64,000 nt of DNA from Halomarina pelagica (GTDB lineage: Archaea; Halobacteriota; Halobacteria; Halobacteriales; Haloarculaceae): contig NZ_CP100454.1 of assembly GCF_024228315.1 (NCBI RefSeq), positions 3,162,001 through 3,226,000 of the forward strand, read 5' to 3'. The stretch's first letter is position 1. The number at the start of each line of letters is the position of its first letter. The notes under the pieces are model-generated. The model was not told the DNA's origin. It ran no database searches and was given only the letters and a program-made list of their open reading frames with translations. This document shows, one piece after another, positions 25,088 through 34,430 of the stretch. Made by a program: the position numbers and the translations under genes.

Positions 25088-25819
25088 TCACGGCCAGACG
25101 GCCATCATCACCTCGTCTACGTACTCGCCCTCGATCCTGTAGTGCTTCGCGCGGACGGCCTCGGTCTCCCACCCGCGGGAGTCGAGGAACTCGATCGCCG
25201 CCTCGTTCGTCGAGGGGACGCTGTTGTAGACCTTCTCGTAGCCGTGCTCCTTCGCCCACTCCAGGCCGCGTTCGAGCAGGTGGCTCCCGATGCCGTGACC
25301 GCGGTACTCGTCGAGGACGCCGACGGTGAGTTCCGCCGTGTGGCTGAGCTTCTCGATCTCCGGCGCGTTGAGGTGGACCCAGCCGACGACGTCGTCGTTC
25401 ACCGTGGCGACGAAGAAGATGCGGGACTCGATGCTGTCGTGCCACAGCAACACGTGCTCGTGGTCGACGATCTCCGCGATGCTCTCGGCCTCGATGTACG
25501 TCCGTTCCTCGCTGACCGACCGGATCGCCCCGACGAGGCCCGTGAGGTCCGTCTCGCGGGCCTGTCGGATGACGTACTCGACGCCGTCCTCGGAGAACTC
25601 CTCCTCCTCGCCGCCGTCGAGGTTCACCCGGAGGGAACCGTCGAGTCGCTCTATCAGCCCGTCGCGCTTCAGGATCGTGACGTGGTGGCCGAACGCCGTC
25701 GGGTCCATGTTGAGCGCCTCGCGGGCCTCGTCGTAGTCTACCACGCCGTGGTGCTCGATGTACTCGAAGACGTCCCGCCGGTCGTTGTGGCCGAACTCGA
25801 GTTCGTCAGTGAACCTCAT
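25088..25819 (-). CDS. Winged-helix/GNAT acetyltransferase fusion
   Basis: 243 aa from ATG 25819 (MRFTDELEFGHNDRRDVFEY). Residues 1-70 look like a winged-helix domain (EALNMDPTAFGHHVTILKRD), and residues 80-243 form a GNAT domain with the acetyl-CoA loop VGVLDEYRGHGIGSHLLERG. It could acetylate a protein or small molecule and be tied to DNA or RNA by its N-terminus. The upstream AT-rich tggtatcaactcgcattatcttaac probably holds its promoter. Confidence 0.85.
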   Translation of the reverse strand: MRFTDELEFGHNDRRDVFEYIEHHGVVDYDEAREALNMDPTAFGHHVTILKRDGLIERLDGSLRVNLDGGEEEEFSEDGVEYVIRQARETDLTGLVGAIRSVSEERTYIEAESIAEIVDHEHVLLWHDSIESRIFFVATVNDDVVGWVHLNAPEIEKLSHTAELTVGVLDEYRGHGIGSHLLERGLEWAKEHGYEKVYNSVPSTNEAAIEFLDSRGWETEAVRAKHYRIEGEYVDEVMMAVWP

Positions 25820-25951
25820 GACCAATGGTATCAACTCGCATTATCTTAACGGTTGTCACCGGGGTACCGGTCGGACGGTCCGCCGATCGGATCGGTCACC
25901 ACGGGGGCGTTCCAGGGGTCCTCGGGCCGGGACCGGGGACTCCCGCGGATC

Positions 25952-26338
25952 TCAGCGGTTCCCCTCCCCCCGGGGCGGCACGCGCGTGAGGACGCGCGCC
26001 GTGTCGCGAACGTCGTGGGTCTCGACGAGCAGCGTCGCGGCCTCGCGGACGGTGAAGTCGGCGTCGAGCGTCGTCCCGTAGCACGCGGCGTACAGGTCGA
26101 GCCAGTCGTTCATCGCGCGCTCGAGCGCCGCGAACTCGTCGGGGTGGAACGCGACCGGCGGCCCGTCGCCCGTCCGGGCCTCCACGTACAGCGCGACGGT
26201 GGGGCCGAGCCCCTCCCGGAGGTAGCCCACGGCCCGCCGCTCGTCCGGCGGGTCGGGGGGCGGTTCGAACGCCTCGCGTGCGCGCGCCGCGTGCGCGGCG
26301 AGCACGTCGATCCGATCGGCGTACGACGAGTCGGTCAT
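25952..26338 (-). CDS. Hypothetical haloarchaeal protein downstream of FixCX
   Basis: 128 aa from ATG 26338 (MTDSSYADRIDVLAAHAARA). It overlaps the FixCX stop by 4 bp, so it belongs to the ETF operon. It is soluble, with an acidic middle part (VALYVEARTGDGPPVAFHPDEF) and one cysteine (YAACYG). It has no recognisable cofactor motif. A helper or regulatory role for the electron-transfer complex is guessed from position only. Confidence 0.75.
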   Translation of the reverse strand: MTDSSYADRIDVLAAHAARAREAFEPPPDPPDERRAVGYLREGLGPTVALYVEARTGDGPPVAFHPDEFAALERAMNDWLDLYAACYGTTLDADFTVREAATLLVETHDVRDTARVLTRVPPRGEGNR

Positions 26339-28002
26339 CCCTGCTTGAACTCGACGCCCTTCCCGCCGCGCGGATGCTCCCACTCGGTGTCGGCGACGAC
26401 GGCGCAGGTGCCGCACTCGACGCAGGGCTGGGTGTCGAGGCTGACGACCCGCTCCTCGCTCCCGTTCGTCTCGATCGTCTCCTCGCGGTAGCAGCCGCCG
26501 CCGAAGTCGAGCGCGCTGACCGGACACGCCGTGACGGCCGCGCCGCTCGCCGCCCAGGAGTTGTCGAGAACGCGGATGTGCGGGTTACCCACGTCCGTGT
26601 CGTAGGTGAGGTCGCCGATGCGGTCGGCCAGGCTCGGCGGCTCGACCTCGTTCTCGTCGGTGATCTCCTCGCCGAGTTCCTCCGCGATCACGGTCGGCAG
26701 CGTCACGTAGGGCGTCCGCGTGTCGGGGACGGTCATCGCCATGAACGGCGAGCTGTACAGGCGTTCGAGCCGCCCCCGCGCGGCGCGCAACCCGAGGCGA
26801 CCGACCGGCGACCGCAGGACGGTGTCCAGCGTGTCGGTCACCGCGTCGCGCTCGCCGAGCGCGCTCGCCGCCCGGTAGCGCCGCGGCCTGAGCTTGTCCA
26901 TCAGCCCCGTGTCGTGGAGCTTCTCCTCGTACCGCGCGCCCGCCGTCTCCGGCCGACCGCGGAGCTTGGCCTCGGCGAACGCCTCCGCGGCCAGCGCGCC
27001 CGCGGTCACGGCGTGGTTCATGCCCTTGATGATCGGTCCCTGGGCCTGCATCTGCCCGCCGGCGTCGCCGACCAGCACGAGCCGATCGCGGTGCGGTGCC
27101 GGGTGCGCGACCTTCTTCGAGTCGGGCACGAGCTTCGCCGAGTACTCCAGTTCGCGGTAGTCGTCACCCAGCCACCGGGCGAGCAGCGGGTGGGTGAGCA
27201 GGTTGTCGAGCAGTTCGTGGGGCTCCGCGCGCTCCTCTACGAGGCTGTCGAGGTGGAACACCGTCCCGATCGACAGCGACTCGGCGTTCGTGTAGAGGAA
27301 CCCGCCGCCGCGCACGTCGTCGAAGAGGCTGCCCGAGAAGAGGTGGGCGACGCCCTCGTCCTCGCGCACGTCGAACCGCTCTGCGATGACCTCCGCGGGC
27401 ATCTCCGCGACGGCCTTCACGCCCTGGAACCACTCCGAGGGGTCCTCCCAGTCCATCAGGCCGGCGTCGCGCGCGAGTTCGCTGTTCACGCCGTCCGCGG
27501 CGACGACGAAGTCGGCCGTGATCGGCTCGATCTCGTCGCAGGTCACGCCGACGACCTTCCCGTCCTCGCGGAGCAGGCCGTTGACCCGCACGTCCGTCAG
27601 CAGGCCGCCGCCCGTCTCGCGGGTCCGCTCGTGGACGCGGTCGGCCAGCCACGAGTCCATGGGCCGCCGGAGCACCGCGTCGCACCACTCCGTGTCGTGC
27701 TCGTGGAGCGACGTGAGATCGAAGGTCTTGACCTTGCGCCCCGAGACGTTGTGGAGGTAGTACTCCGTGACGGGGCGCTCCGCGGCCGCCTCCCGGAAGT
27801 CGGGGAAGATCTCGTCGACGGTGTACGGCGCGGACCGCTCGGCGTAGATGAGCCCGCCTGAGACGTTCTTCGACCCCGCCTCGACGCCGCGCTCCAGCAC
27901 GAGCGTCTCGACGCCCGCGTCCGCCAGCTTCGCCGCGGCCGCGGCACCGCCCGGACCGGCACCGACCACGACCGCCTCGTAGTGCTCGTAGTCGTCAGTC
28001 AT
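26335..28002 (-). CDS. fixCX: ETF:quinone oxidoreductase-like FixC-FixX fusion
   Basis: 555 aa from the ATG at 28000-28002; a GTG at 28011 is less likely. The N-terminus has the FAD-binding AVVVGAGPGGAAAAAKLADAG, and a second FAD motif reads LVLVGDAGGQMQAQGPIIKG. The last ~85 residues are a FixX-like ferredoxin with cysteines in TACPVSALDF and PCVECGTC and the terminal PRGGKGVEF. In the family, electrons pass from ETF via FAD and a 4Fe-4S cluster to quinone. It overlaps the etfA stop by 8 bp. Confidence 0.93.
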   Translation of the reverse strand: MTDDYEHYEAVVVGAGPGGAAAAAKLADAGVETLVLERGVEAGSKNVSGGLIYAERSAPYTVDEIFPDFREAAAERPVTEYYLHNVSGRKVKTFDLTSLHEHDTEWCDAVLRRPMDSWLADRVHERTRETGGGLLTDVRVNGLLREDGKVVGVTCDEIEPITADFVVAADGVNSELARDAGLMDWEDPSEWFQGVKAVAEMPAEVIAERFDVREDEGVAHLFSGSLFDDVRGGGFLYTNAESLSIGTVFHLDSLVEERAEPHELLDNLLTHPLLARWLGDDYRELEYSAKLVPDSKKVAHPAPHRDRLVLVGDAGGQMQAQGPIIKGMNHAVTAGALAAEAFAEAKLRGRPETAGARYEEKLHDTGLMDKLRPRRYRAASALGERDAVTDTLDTVLRSPVGRLGLRAARGRLERLYSSPFMAMTVPDTRTPYVTLPTVIAEELGEEITDENEVEPPSLADRIGDLTYDTDVGNPHIRVLDNSWAASGAAVTACPVSALDFGGGCYREETIETNGSEERVVSLDTQPCVECGTCAVVADTEWEHPRGGKGVEFKQG

Positions 28003-29680
28003 CGCGACCACCCCCGTCGGCCGCGGCCGCGACGTCCAGTCGCCCGGACTCGACCGCCTCGGTCAGCCGCGGGAGCACCTCGAACAGGTCGCCCTCGATG
28101 AAGTAGTCCGAGAACTCCCGGATGCGGGCGTCCGGGTCGGTGTTGATCGCGACGATCGTCTCCGACTCGTCCATCCCGACCTTGTGCTGGACCGCCCCCG
28201 AGATGCCCGCCGCGACGTACAGCTTCGGCGCGACCACCTGGCCGGTCTCGCCGATCTGTCGCTCCTCGCGGGTGTACTGCTCGACGTGCCCGTCGAAGTC
28301 GTAGGAGCCGGTGACGATACCGCGCGAGACGCCGACCCCCGCGTCCTCGAACGCGTCCGCGAGGTCGACCGCGAGTTCGATGCCGCGGGTCGGGTCGTCC
28401 CCGATCCCTCTCCCCACGGCGACGATGACCTCGTGGCCGGTGAGGTCGACCCCCTCCTCCAGTCGGTCGTGGTCGGTCACCCGGACGCGGAGCCAGTCCT
28501 CGTCGAGGGGGAGGTCGTGGGCCACGATCTCGCCCTCGCGCTCGGGGTCCGGCTCCGGTACGTCGAAGCTCCCCGGGATCACCGAGGCACCCTGCGGGTG
28601 GAACTCCCGGTTGGGGTTGTCCAGACAGAGGATCGTCGAGTACTCGAACCCGGAGAAGTCGGGGCGCTTCATGTGGAGGACGGCCTCGAACTCCTTCTTC
28701 TCGCCCGCCACGCCGGTCTTCGCGGGGTTCGAGATGACGGTGTCCTCGATGTACAGCCCCGAGCAGTCGCTCGCCAGCCCGGAGTCGAGTTCGGCCTGCA
28801 CCTGCGCCGAGAGGTCGCGCCCGTTGTTCGTCGCCGGGAACAGGACGTAGCGCGGTTCGTCGTAGTCGCGCCACTCCTCCGCCGGGCGGTCCTCGCGCCC
28901 GTGGGGGTGGCCCGCCCCCCGCGCCATGTCGCAGAAGATCTCCGCGTACGGCTTGTGCTGGAACCGGGCCAGCCGCTCGTCCTCGTAGTGGACGACCACG
29001 TCCGCTCCGAGCGCGACGCACTCCTCGGCGTGCTCGCTCACGCCGTCGCCGATGAGCACCGCGACGACCCGCTCGGACTCGGCGTCGGACCCGTCCGCGA
29101 GGTACGTCTCGTTGTAGCCGTCCATCAGCTCCCGCGCCTTCCCGAGCATCTCGCGGGAGACGTCGACGAGCGCGCCCGCCTGCGTCTCGCAGTAGACCCA
29201 CGTGTCGCGGTAGACGCCGCCTTCGAGCGCCCGGACGTGCCGCTTGTCGGCCGTGGGGTGGTCGAGTTCCGGGTACTTCTCCTCGGGCGTCTGCTCGACG
29301 GCCTCCTCGGCCTCCTCGTCCTCCTCGCTTCCCGCGATCGAGTCGATGCGGCGCTGGACGAGTCGCTTCACGCTGTCGCGGTCCTGTCCGTCCTGCTCCT
29401 CCTCGAGCAACCCCTCGAGGGTCTCCACGTCGTCGATGGACTGGAGCGCGTTGCCCACGTCGGCGGCGCTCATCTCCGCGAGGTCGAGGTCGCCCGCGTC
29501 GGCCTCCTCGTCCCCCTCGTACTTCTCGACGCGGCTCTCGATGAGCGCGACGGCCGCGGGGCGGTTCTGCCCCTCCCGCTCCGCGTCGAGGATGGCCTTC
29601 AGTTCGACCACGTCCTCCACGTCCTTGATCGCCGGCCCGAGTTCCTGGATGTCGTACTCGCCGGGGTCGAGGTTCGCCAC
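27995..29680 (-). CDS. etfA: Electron transfer flavoprotein alpha subunit with extra N-terminal repeats
   Basis: 561 aa, about 240 longer than a usual EtfA. The C-terminal FAD domain is clear: VGRGIGDDP, GVSRGIVTGSYDFDGHVEQYT, QIGETGQVVAPKLYVAAGISGAVQH and ETIVAINTDPDARI. Residues 1-140 add two copies of a ~35-residue helical repeat (about 18-52 and 80-114) sharing the pattern DVEDVxxLxxxLxxExxGQxR. With EtfB it forms the FAD-carrying heterodimer that feeds FixCX. It starts 2 bp after the etfB stop. Confidence 0.93.
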   Translation of the reverse strand: MANLDPGEYDIQELGPAIKDVEDVVELKAILDAEREGQNRPAAVALIESRVEKYEGDEEADAGDLDLAEMSAADVGNALQSIDDVETLEGLLEEEQDGQDRDSVKRLVQRRIDSIAGSEEDEEAEEAVEQTPEEKYPELDHPTADKRHVRALEGGVYRDTWVYCETQAGALVDVSREMLGKARELMDGYNETYLADGSDAESERVVAVLIGDGVSEHAEECVALGADVVVHYEDERLARFQHKPYAEIFCDMARGAGHPHGREDRPAEEWRDYDEPRYVLFPATNNGRDLSAQVQAELDSGLASDCSGLYIEDTVISNPAKTGVAGEKKEFEAVLHMKRPDFSGFEYSTILCLDNPNREFHPQGASVIPGSFDVPEPDPEREGEIVAHDLPLDEDWLRVRVTDHDRLEEGVDLTGHEVIVAVGRGIGDDPTRGIELAVDLADAFEDAGVGVSRGIVTGSYDFDGHVEQYTREERQIGETGQVVAPKLYVAAGISGAVQHKVGMDESETIVAINTDPDARIREFSDYFIEGDLFEVLPRLTEAVESGRLDVAAAADGGGRDD

Positions 29681-29682
29681 GG

Positions 29683-30561
29683 TCAGTCACCCCCGGCTTC
29701 CGCGGTACCGCCCGCGCCGGCGGCGAACGGGCGCGCTACGTCGAGTACCTCCCGCATCCCCGCCTCGTCGTCGGGGTCGACCATCGTCGCCTCCCGCTCG
29801 GCCGGGGGCTTCGGGATGGGATCGACCGAGGAGACGATCGTGGGCGAGCCATCCAGCCCGATGTAGTCCGGATCGAGGTTCAGGTCCACGTGGTCCCACG
29901 TCGTGAGGTACTCCTCGTAGTCCCTCGCGCGCTCCCGCGTCTCGGCCCGGAGGTCCTTGAGCGTGAGCCGCTCGCCCGCCGTCCGATAGGACGGCTCGAA
30001 CTCGGGGTCGGTGACGACGAACGCCGGGAGCGGCGCTTCGACCGTCTCGATCTCCGCGATGTCGCCCTCGACCAGCCGCTTCGCGCGCACCAGGCGCTCG
30101 TCCTCATCGACATCGAGCGCGATCACGTGCGTGATGATCGGAACGTCCAGACACCAGCAGGTCTGCGGCCCGGTGTGACCCGTCTCCCCGTCGGCGGTCT
30201 TGAACCCCGCGAACACGAGGTCGGGCATCCCGAGCTTTTCGAGCGCCGTGCCGAGCGTGATCGACGTCGCCCACGTGTCGGAGGCGGCGAGTTCGCGGTC
30301 CGACAGCAGGTAGAGGTCGTCGGCGTACACCGACTCCATCCCCTCCTGCAGTACCTCGCCGTATCCGGGCGGTCCCATGCTCATCAGCGTCACGTTCCCC
30401 CCGTGGCGTACCTTCGTCTGGAGCGCCGCGCGGAGCGCGTGCTTGTCGTTCGGGTTCATCACCGTCGGCGTCTTCCCACGTTCGAGGTGTCCGTCCTCGT
30501 CGAACGACACCTGCCCCTCGCGGAAGTCCGGGACGCCCTTCGTGAGTGCTACTATGTTCAT
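29683..30561 (-). CDS. etfB: Electron transfer flavoprotein beta subunit
   Basis: 292 aa. The beginning MNIVALTKGVPDFREGQVSF and the family blocks MNPNDKHALRAALQTK, DLVFAGFKTADGETGHTGPQ and PAFVVTDPEFEPSYRT identify EtfB/FixA. It opens the operon etfB-etfA-fixCX-hypothetical. EtfABCX-type complexes elsewhere can bifurcate electrons from NADH to quinone and ferredoxin; whether this one does is not decidable from the sequence. A separate zinc-ferredoxin lies just upstream. Confidence 0.93.
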   Translation of the reverse strand: MNIVALTKGVPDFREGQVSFDEDGHLERGKTPTVMNPNDKHALRAALQTKVRHGGNVTLMSMGPPGYGEVLQEGMESVYADDLYLLSDRELAASDTWATSITLGTALEKLGMPDLVFAGFKTADGETGHTGPQTCWCLDVPIITHVIALDVDEDERLVRAKRLVEGDIAEIETVEAPLPAFVVTDPEFEPSYRTAGERLTLKDLRAETRERARDYEEYLTTWDHVDLNLDPDYIGLDGSPTIVSSVDPIPKPPAEREATMVDPDDEAGMREVLDVARPFAAGAGGTAEAGGD

Positions 30562-30587
30562 TGATACCGCTCACCTATGTAGTATCA
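30562..30587 (-). promoter_or_regulatory. Operator-like inverted repeat at the etf transcription start
   Basis: TGATAC (30562-30567) and GTATCA (30582-30587) are perfect inverted arms 14 nt apart. They lie between the etfB start and its TATA box and cover the predicted start site, a typical place for a repressor to bind. Confidence 0.5.
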
Positions 30588-30599
30588 CTGCCACCTGTT

Positions 30600-30608
30600 C
30601 TTAATAGT
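30600..30608 (-). promoter_or_regulatory. TATA box for the etf operon
   Basis: cttaatagt (minus strand actattaag) lies about 43 nt before the etfB start. The same nine bases occur upstream of the zinc-ferredoxin gene. Confidence 0.55.
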
Positions 30609-30796
30609 TCCTTAGGCGAATGCGAATCAGTGTCACGGTTTCGCCACCGGCGAGGGGAGGTGGTGGGGCGGTGACCCGCGTCCATCGGCGGTGGAGAACG
30701 GGGGAGACGAGCGCGACGGGGCTGGCGGGAGCGAGGCGGGGACGGTGACGGGCAGGGAGGAAGCGGGACGACGTCGGACGGGAGGGGGTGCGGAAC

Positions 30797-31132
<336 letters not shown>

Positions 31133-31154
31133 CTATGGACAGTGCACGCACGGA

Positions 31155-31163
31155 CTTAATAGT
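31155..31163 (-). promoter_or_regulatory. TATA box for the zinc ferredoxin
   Basis: cttaatagt is identical over nine bases to the etf operon box and lies about 33 nt upstream of the ferredoxin start. Confidence 0.55.
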
Positions 31164-31230
31164 ATCCTCGCTGTCGGTTCGGGCCGCTCCGGGGGCGGAG
31201 CGGCCCCTGCGATCCGGTTCCGTCGCCGTC

Positions 31231-31917
31231 TCATCCGACGACGAGCATCTCGTTCGCCCCGCGCTGGAACTCGAAGGGGACCGTCCTCGTCTCGACCGCG
31301 TGCCCGTCCGCCCGGAGGGCGTCCACCACGACCGCCACCAACTTGGACCGTTCGGCGTCGAAGCCGTGGAGCGGGAACACGCGGACCTCCTCGCCGACCC
31401 GCAGGAGTTCTCGGACCGTGTCGAGGTGGAACTCCGGGGAGAGCCGATCGTCGTAGAGAAACAGGAGGTGTGCCGAGAGGACCGTCTCGAAGGCGTCGTC
31501 CGGAAACGGCAACTCGGGAAGCGTCGCGCCGACGTACCGCCCGCCGTGGCGGGCGTAGTCGCGGAGGAACCGCGACGCCGCACGGTGGCGATACGTTTCG
31601 AGTTCGGCGACGTCCTCGTAGAACTCCCACCGATAGAGGTCCTCGACGCCGTCGAGGGCGGCCGTCGCGCGCGCCGCGTCCTCGGTCGCGAGCCGTGCCA
31701 GTGCGGCCGGCGAGCGACCGTACATCGCGTCGACGCCGACCGCGCGGACGCCGCGGTCGCGGGCCTCCGCCACGAACGAACACGGCCCCGCGGGGCAGTC
31801 GAGGACGCGCCGGCCGGCCAGCGCCTCGACGTCGAGGTCGAACATCCGTCGGTACTCGGCGAGCGTCCGCCCGACGAACGCGAAGTCGTCGATCTCGTAC
31901 CGTCTCTGCGGCGTCAT
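31231..31917 (-). CDS. SAM-dependent methyltransferase-like protein
   Basis: 228 aa. The SAM fold is suggested by RRVLDCPAGPCSFVAEARDRG with VRAVGVDAMYG after it, and ETVLSAHLLFLYDDRL in the catalytic half. The glycine-poor motif I (DCPAGPCSF) is a known variant group in haloarchaea. It starts MTPQRRYEIDDFAFVGRTLA. Substrate is unknown. An AT-rich upstream stretch provides its promoter. Confidence 0.8.
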   Translation of the reverse strand: MTPQRRYEIDDFAFVGRTLAEYRRMFDLDVEALAGRRVLDCPAGPCSFVAEARDRGVRAVGVDAMYGRSPAALARLATEDAARATAALDGVEDLYRWEFYEDVAELETYRHRAASRFLRDYARHGGRYVGATLPELPFPDDAFETVLSAHLLFLYDDRLSPEFHLDTVRELLRVGEEVRVFPLHGFDAERSKLVAVVVDALRADGHAVETRTVPFEFQRGANEMLVVG

Positions 31918-31942
31918 TCGCTTATCTACTACCCTATACGGA

Positions 31943-31960
31943 CATTAATGTATAATTTTA
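31943..31960 (-). promoter_or_regulatory. AT-rich promoter upstream of the methyltransferase
   Basis: attaatgtataatttta stands about 26-43 nt before the start at 31917 and includes the palindrome cattaatg. Confidence 0.5.
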
Positions 31961-32101
31961 CCCGTTATTGGCCACTTATGTTCGCTACTTGCGCCGTCCG
32001 ACGATCATCCAGTGACGAGCACGGTTGACTTCGACGACCTCCTAACCGGCCGTCTCAGTGGAGGACGGTGGCTCGGGTGGAATCTCGCTCCCACGACACC
32101 T

Positions 32102-32434
32102 CTATCGGGTACCCCCCTCGATCTCCGCGGACTCGAAGGACGCGAAGTTGACGACGACGAACGCGACCAGCAGGAACGCGGCGAGCCCGGCGAACGCCAG
32201 CGACAGCCTGCGCCGATCCACCGCCGAGAGGCCGAAGCGGTCGCCGGCCCACTCGGTCGCGAACATCCCCGAGAGCAGCAGTGAGAGGCCGACGGCGGCG
32301 ATCCAGGCACCCCCTATCAACGACTGCGGGGCGAGCAGGAGGCCGTAGCCGACTATCGCCGCTCCGAGGAGGACGGCCAGAATGGTCACGACGCCGAACG
32401 ACCCGCCCGACGCGGAGGTGGTACTGGTAGTCAC
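32102..32434 (-). CDS. Small three-span membrane protein, unknown function
   Basis: 110 aa if started at GTG 32434 (VTTSTTSASGGSFGVVTILA); a frame to an ATG at 32527 would add 31 residues of basic, non-membrane sequence. Three hydrophobic spans are visible: VVTILAVLLGAAIVGYGLLL, LIGGAWIAAVGLSLLLSGMF and LAFAGLAAFLLVAFVVVNFA. A short acidic tail follows. No family is recognised. It lies alone between GluRS and the methyltransferase. Confidence 0.62.
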   Translation of the reverse strand: MTTSTTSASGGSFGVVTILAVLLGAAIVGYGLLLAPQSLIGGAWIAAVGLSLLLSGMFATEWAGDRFGLSAVDRRRLSLAFAGLAAFLLVAFVVVNFASFESAEIEGGTR

Positions 32435-32623
32435 GACGACGGGAAGGACTCGAAGGGCGATAACCGTTGCGCGGCCGGCGTCGTGCCGCGTCGCCGACCG
32501 ACCGCTCGCCGCCCGATACGCGCGCACCGGAATGTGTCCGGGGTCGGAGAGGTCCGCGGTACGTCTCCGTGACTGGTTCCGGAGGATGAGGGATCGGCCG
32601 ATCCCCGCCTCCGCGTCGCGGAC

Positions 32624-34369
32624 CTACGGGTGGGCGTAGTACGCCACCACGCGCTCCCCGTCCGACGGTTCCGCGTCGCCCCCTGCCACGCCGTCGATCC
32701 GGGCGAACCCGACGCGCTCGAACTGCACCACGTCGTCGGGTTCGTACCCCTGGATGCCGGGTTCGGCGCGCCCCGTCACGTCGCCCTCCATCGTGCGGAG
32801 GGTGACGGGCACGCTCCCGTCGGCGGGGACCCAGTGGACGACGGGGACGCCCTCCTCGCGCACGGCGTCGATGTCGTCGCCGGTGAACTCGAAGGCGTCG
32901 CGCGTGTGCCGGACGCAGCCGAAGCCCTTCAGCCAGACGCGCTCCCCGTTGGCCGGCACGTCGTCGGGTTCGACGAGGACGCTCCCCTCGACGGGGATGC
33001 GCCGCGTCCCCCGCTCGGGGTGGTCCGGGTGGACCGGCGGCTCGCCCGCCTCCGGTCCACCGACGACCTGCTTCTCCACCCCGTCGCGCACGAGAAAGCG
33101 GCGGTCGGCCTCGTCGTCGATCAGCTCGCGGTTCCGGGCGTAGATGGCCGACATGGCGAGGTCCACGTCGCTCGTGGAGGTGCCGAGTTCGACGAGGGCG
33201 TCCACGACCGCTCGCCCGCGGATCCCGCGCCGGCGCACGCTGGCGAGCGTCGGCGCGCGCGGGTCGTCCCAGCCGTCGAGTTCGCCCCGCTCGATCAGCT
33301 CTTTGATCGTGGAGGTGGACATCTTCACGTCGTAGGCGTCGAGCTGGATCTTCCCCCAGTGGATGACCTCGGGGTACTCCCAGCCGAAGTAGTCGTAGAC
33401 GAACCGCTGACGCTTTGCGGAGTCCTGCAGGTCGATCCCGCGGACGATGTGGGTGATGCCGGTCAGGTGATCGTCGATCCCGGACTGGAAGTCGAGCATC
33501 GGCCAGCACCGGTAGTCTGCCGCCTCCGGGCGCGGGTGGGGCGTGTCGACGATTCGGAACGCCACCCAGTCGCGCAGCGCGGGGTTCCTGTGCTCGACGT
33601 CGGTCTTCACGCGCAGGACCATCTCGCCCGCGCGGTACTCGCCGTCGACCATCGCCTCGAACTCCGAGCGGACGGTCTCTGCGTCCTTCTCCCGGTGGGG
33701 ACAGGGTTCGCCCGCGTTCTTGAGATCGGAGAACGCCTCTGCGGAACAGGAGCAGGTGTACGCCCCGCCCAGTTCGACGAGTTCGCGGGCGTGGTCGTAG
33801 TAGGTCTCCAGGCGGTCGCTCGCCCGGATCACCTCGTCCGGCTCGAACCCGAGGTAGTCGACGGCGTCGAGGATAGCGTCGTAGGCGTCGAGGTCGGGGC
33901 GCTTCGTCTCCGGGTCGGTGTCGTCGAACCGACAGAGCATCCAGCCGTCGTAGCGGTCCTTGTACGTCCCGATGACGGCGGGCATGCGGGCGTTGCCGAG
34001 GTGCCACGGCCCGTTCGGGTTCGGCGCGAGGCGCATGCGGATCTCCTCGTACTCCGCCGCGTTCGGGAGGTCGGGAAGCGCTCGCTCGTCCTCATCACCC
34101 TCCTCCTCGGCCTCGAGTTCCGCCAGCGCGTCGGGGTCGAGTTCCGCCAGGCGCTCGCGGCGCTCCGCCGCCGAGAGGCCGTTGACGCGCTCGACGACGG
34201 GCGCGACGACGCCCGGCACCTCGCTCCCGTGCTCGCGGAACTCGGGGTTCGCGCCCATCAGCGGTCCCATGATCGCGCCCACCTGTGCGTCGCTGTCGTG
34301 CTTGAGCGCGTTGTAGAGCGCGCTCCGCTCGGCCGCGCGCTCGACGCGCGCTCGGAGGTCGTCGTCCAT
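32624..34369 (-). CDS. gltX: Glutamyl-tRNA synthetase (archaeal type)
   Basis: 581 aa. The class I signatures are visible: the HIGH equivalent in APNPNGPWHLGNAR and the KMSKS equivalent in VKMSTSTIKEL. A CSCS...CPH cluster in the insertion resembles a zinc site. The C-terminal beta-barrel anticodon domain is of GlnRS-like archaeal form. Archaea generally lack GlnRS, so this enzyme likely also charges tRNA-Gln with Glu for later amidation. It is a single gene. Confidence 0.96.
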   Translation of the reverse strand: MDDDLRARVERAAERSALYNALKHDSDAQVGAIMGPLMGANPEFREHGSEVPGVVAPVVERVNGLSAAERRERLAELDPDALAELEAEEEGDEDERALPDLPNAAEYEEIRMRLAPNPNGPWHLGNARMPAVIGTYKDRYDGWMLCRFDDTDPETKRPDLDAYDAILDAVDYLGFEPDEVIRASDRLETYYDHARELVELGGAYTCSCSAEAFSDLKNAGEPCPHREKDAETVRSEFEAMVDGEYRAGEMVLRVKTDVEHRNPALRDWVAFRIVDTPHPRPEAADYRCWPMLDFQSGIDDHLTGITHIVRGIDLQDSAKRQRFVYDYFGWEYPEVIHWGKIQLDAYDVKMSTSTIKELIERGELDGWDDPRAPTLASVRRRGIRGRAVVDALVELGTSTSDVDLAMSAIYARNRELIDDEADRRFLVRDGVEKQVVGGPEAGEPPVHPDHPERGTRRIPVEGSVLVEPDDVPANGERVWLKGFGCVRHTRDAFEFTGDDIDAVREEGVPVVHWVPADGSVPVTLRTMEGDVTGRAEPGIQGYEPDDVVQFERVGFARIDGVAGGDAEPSDGERVVAYYAHP

Positions 34370-34430
34370 TACCGGTACGGTTCGCGCGAGGGATCAAAAC
34401 GGGCGTGGATTCTCCCGCGACGAGGCGGGG

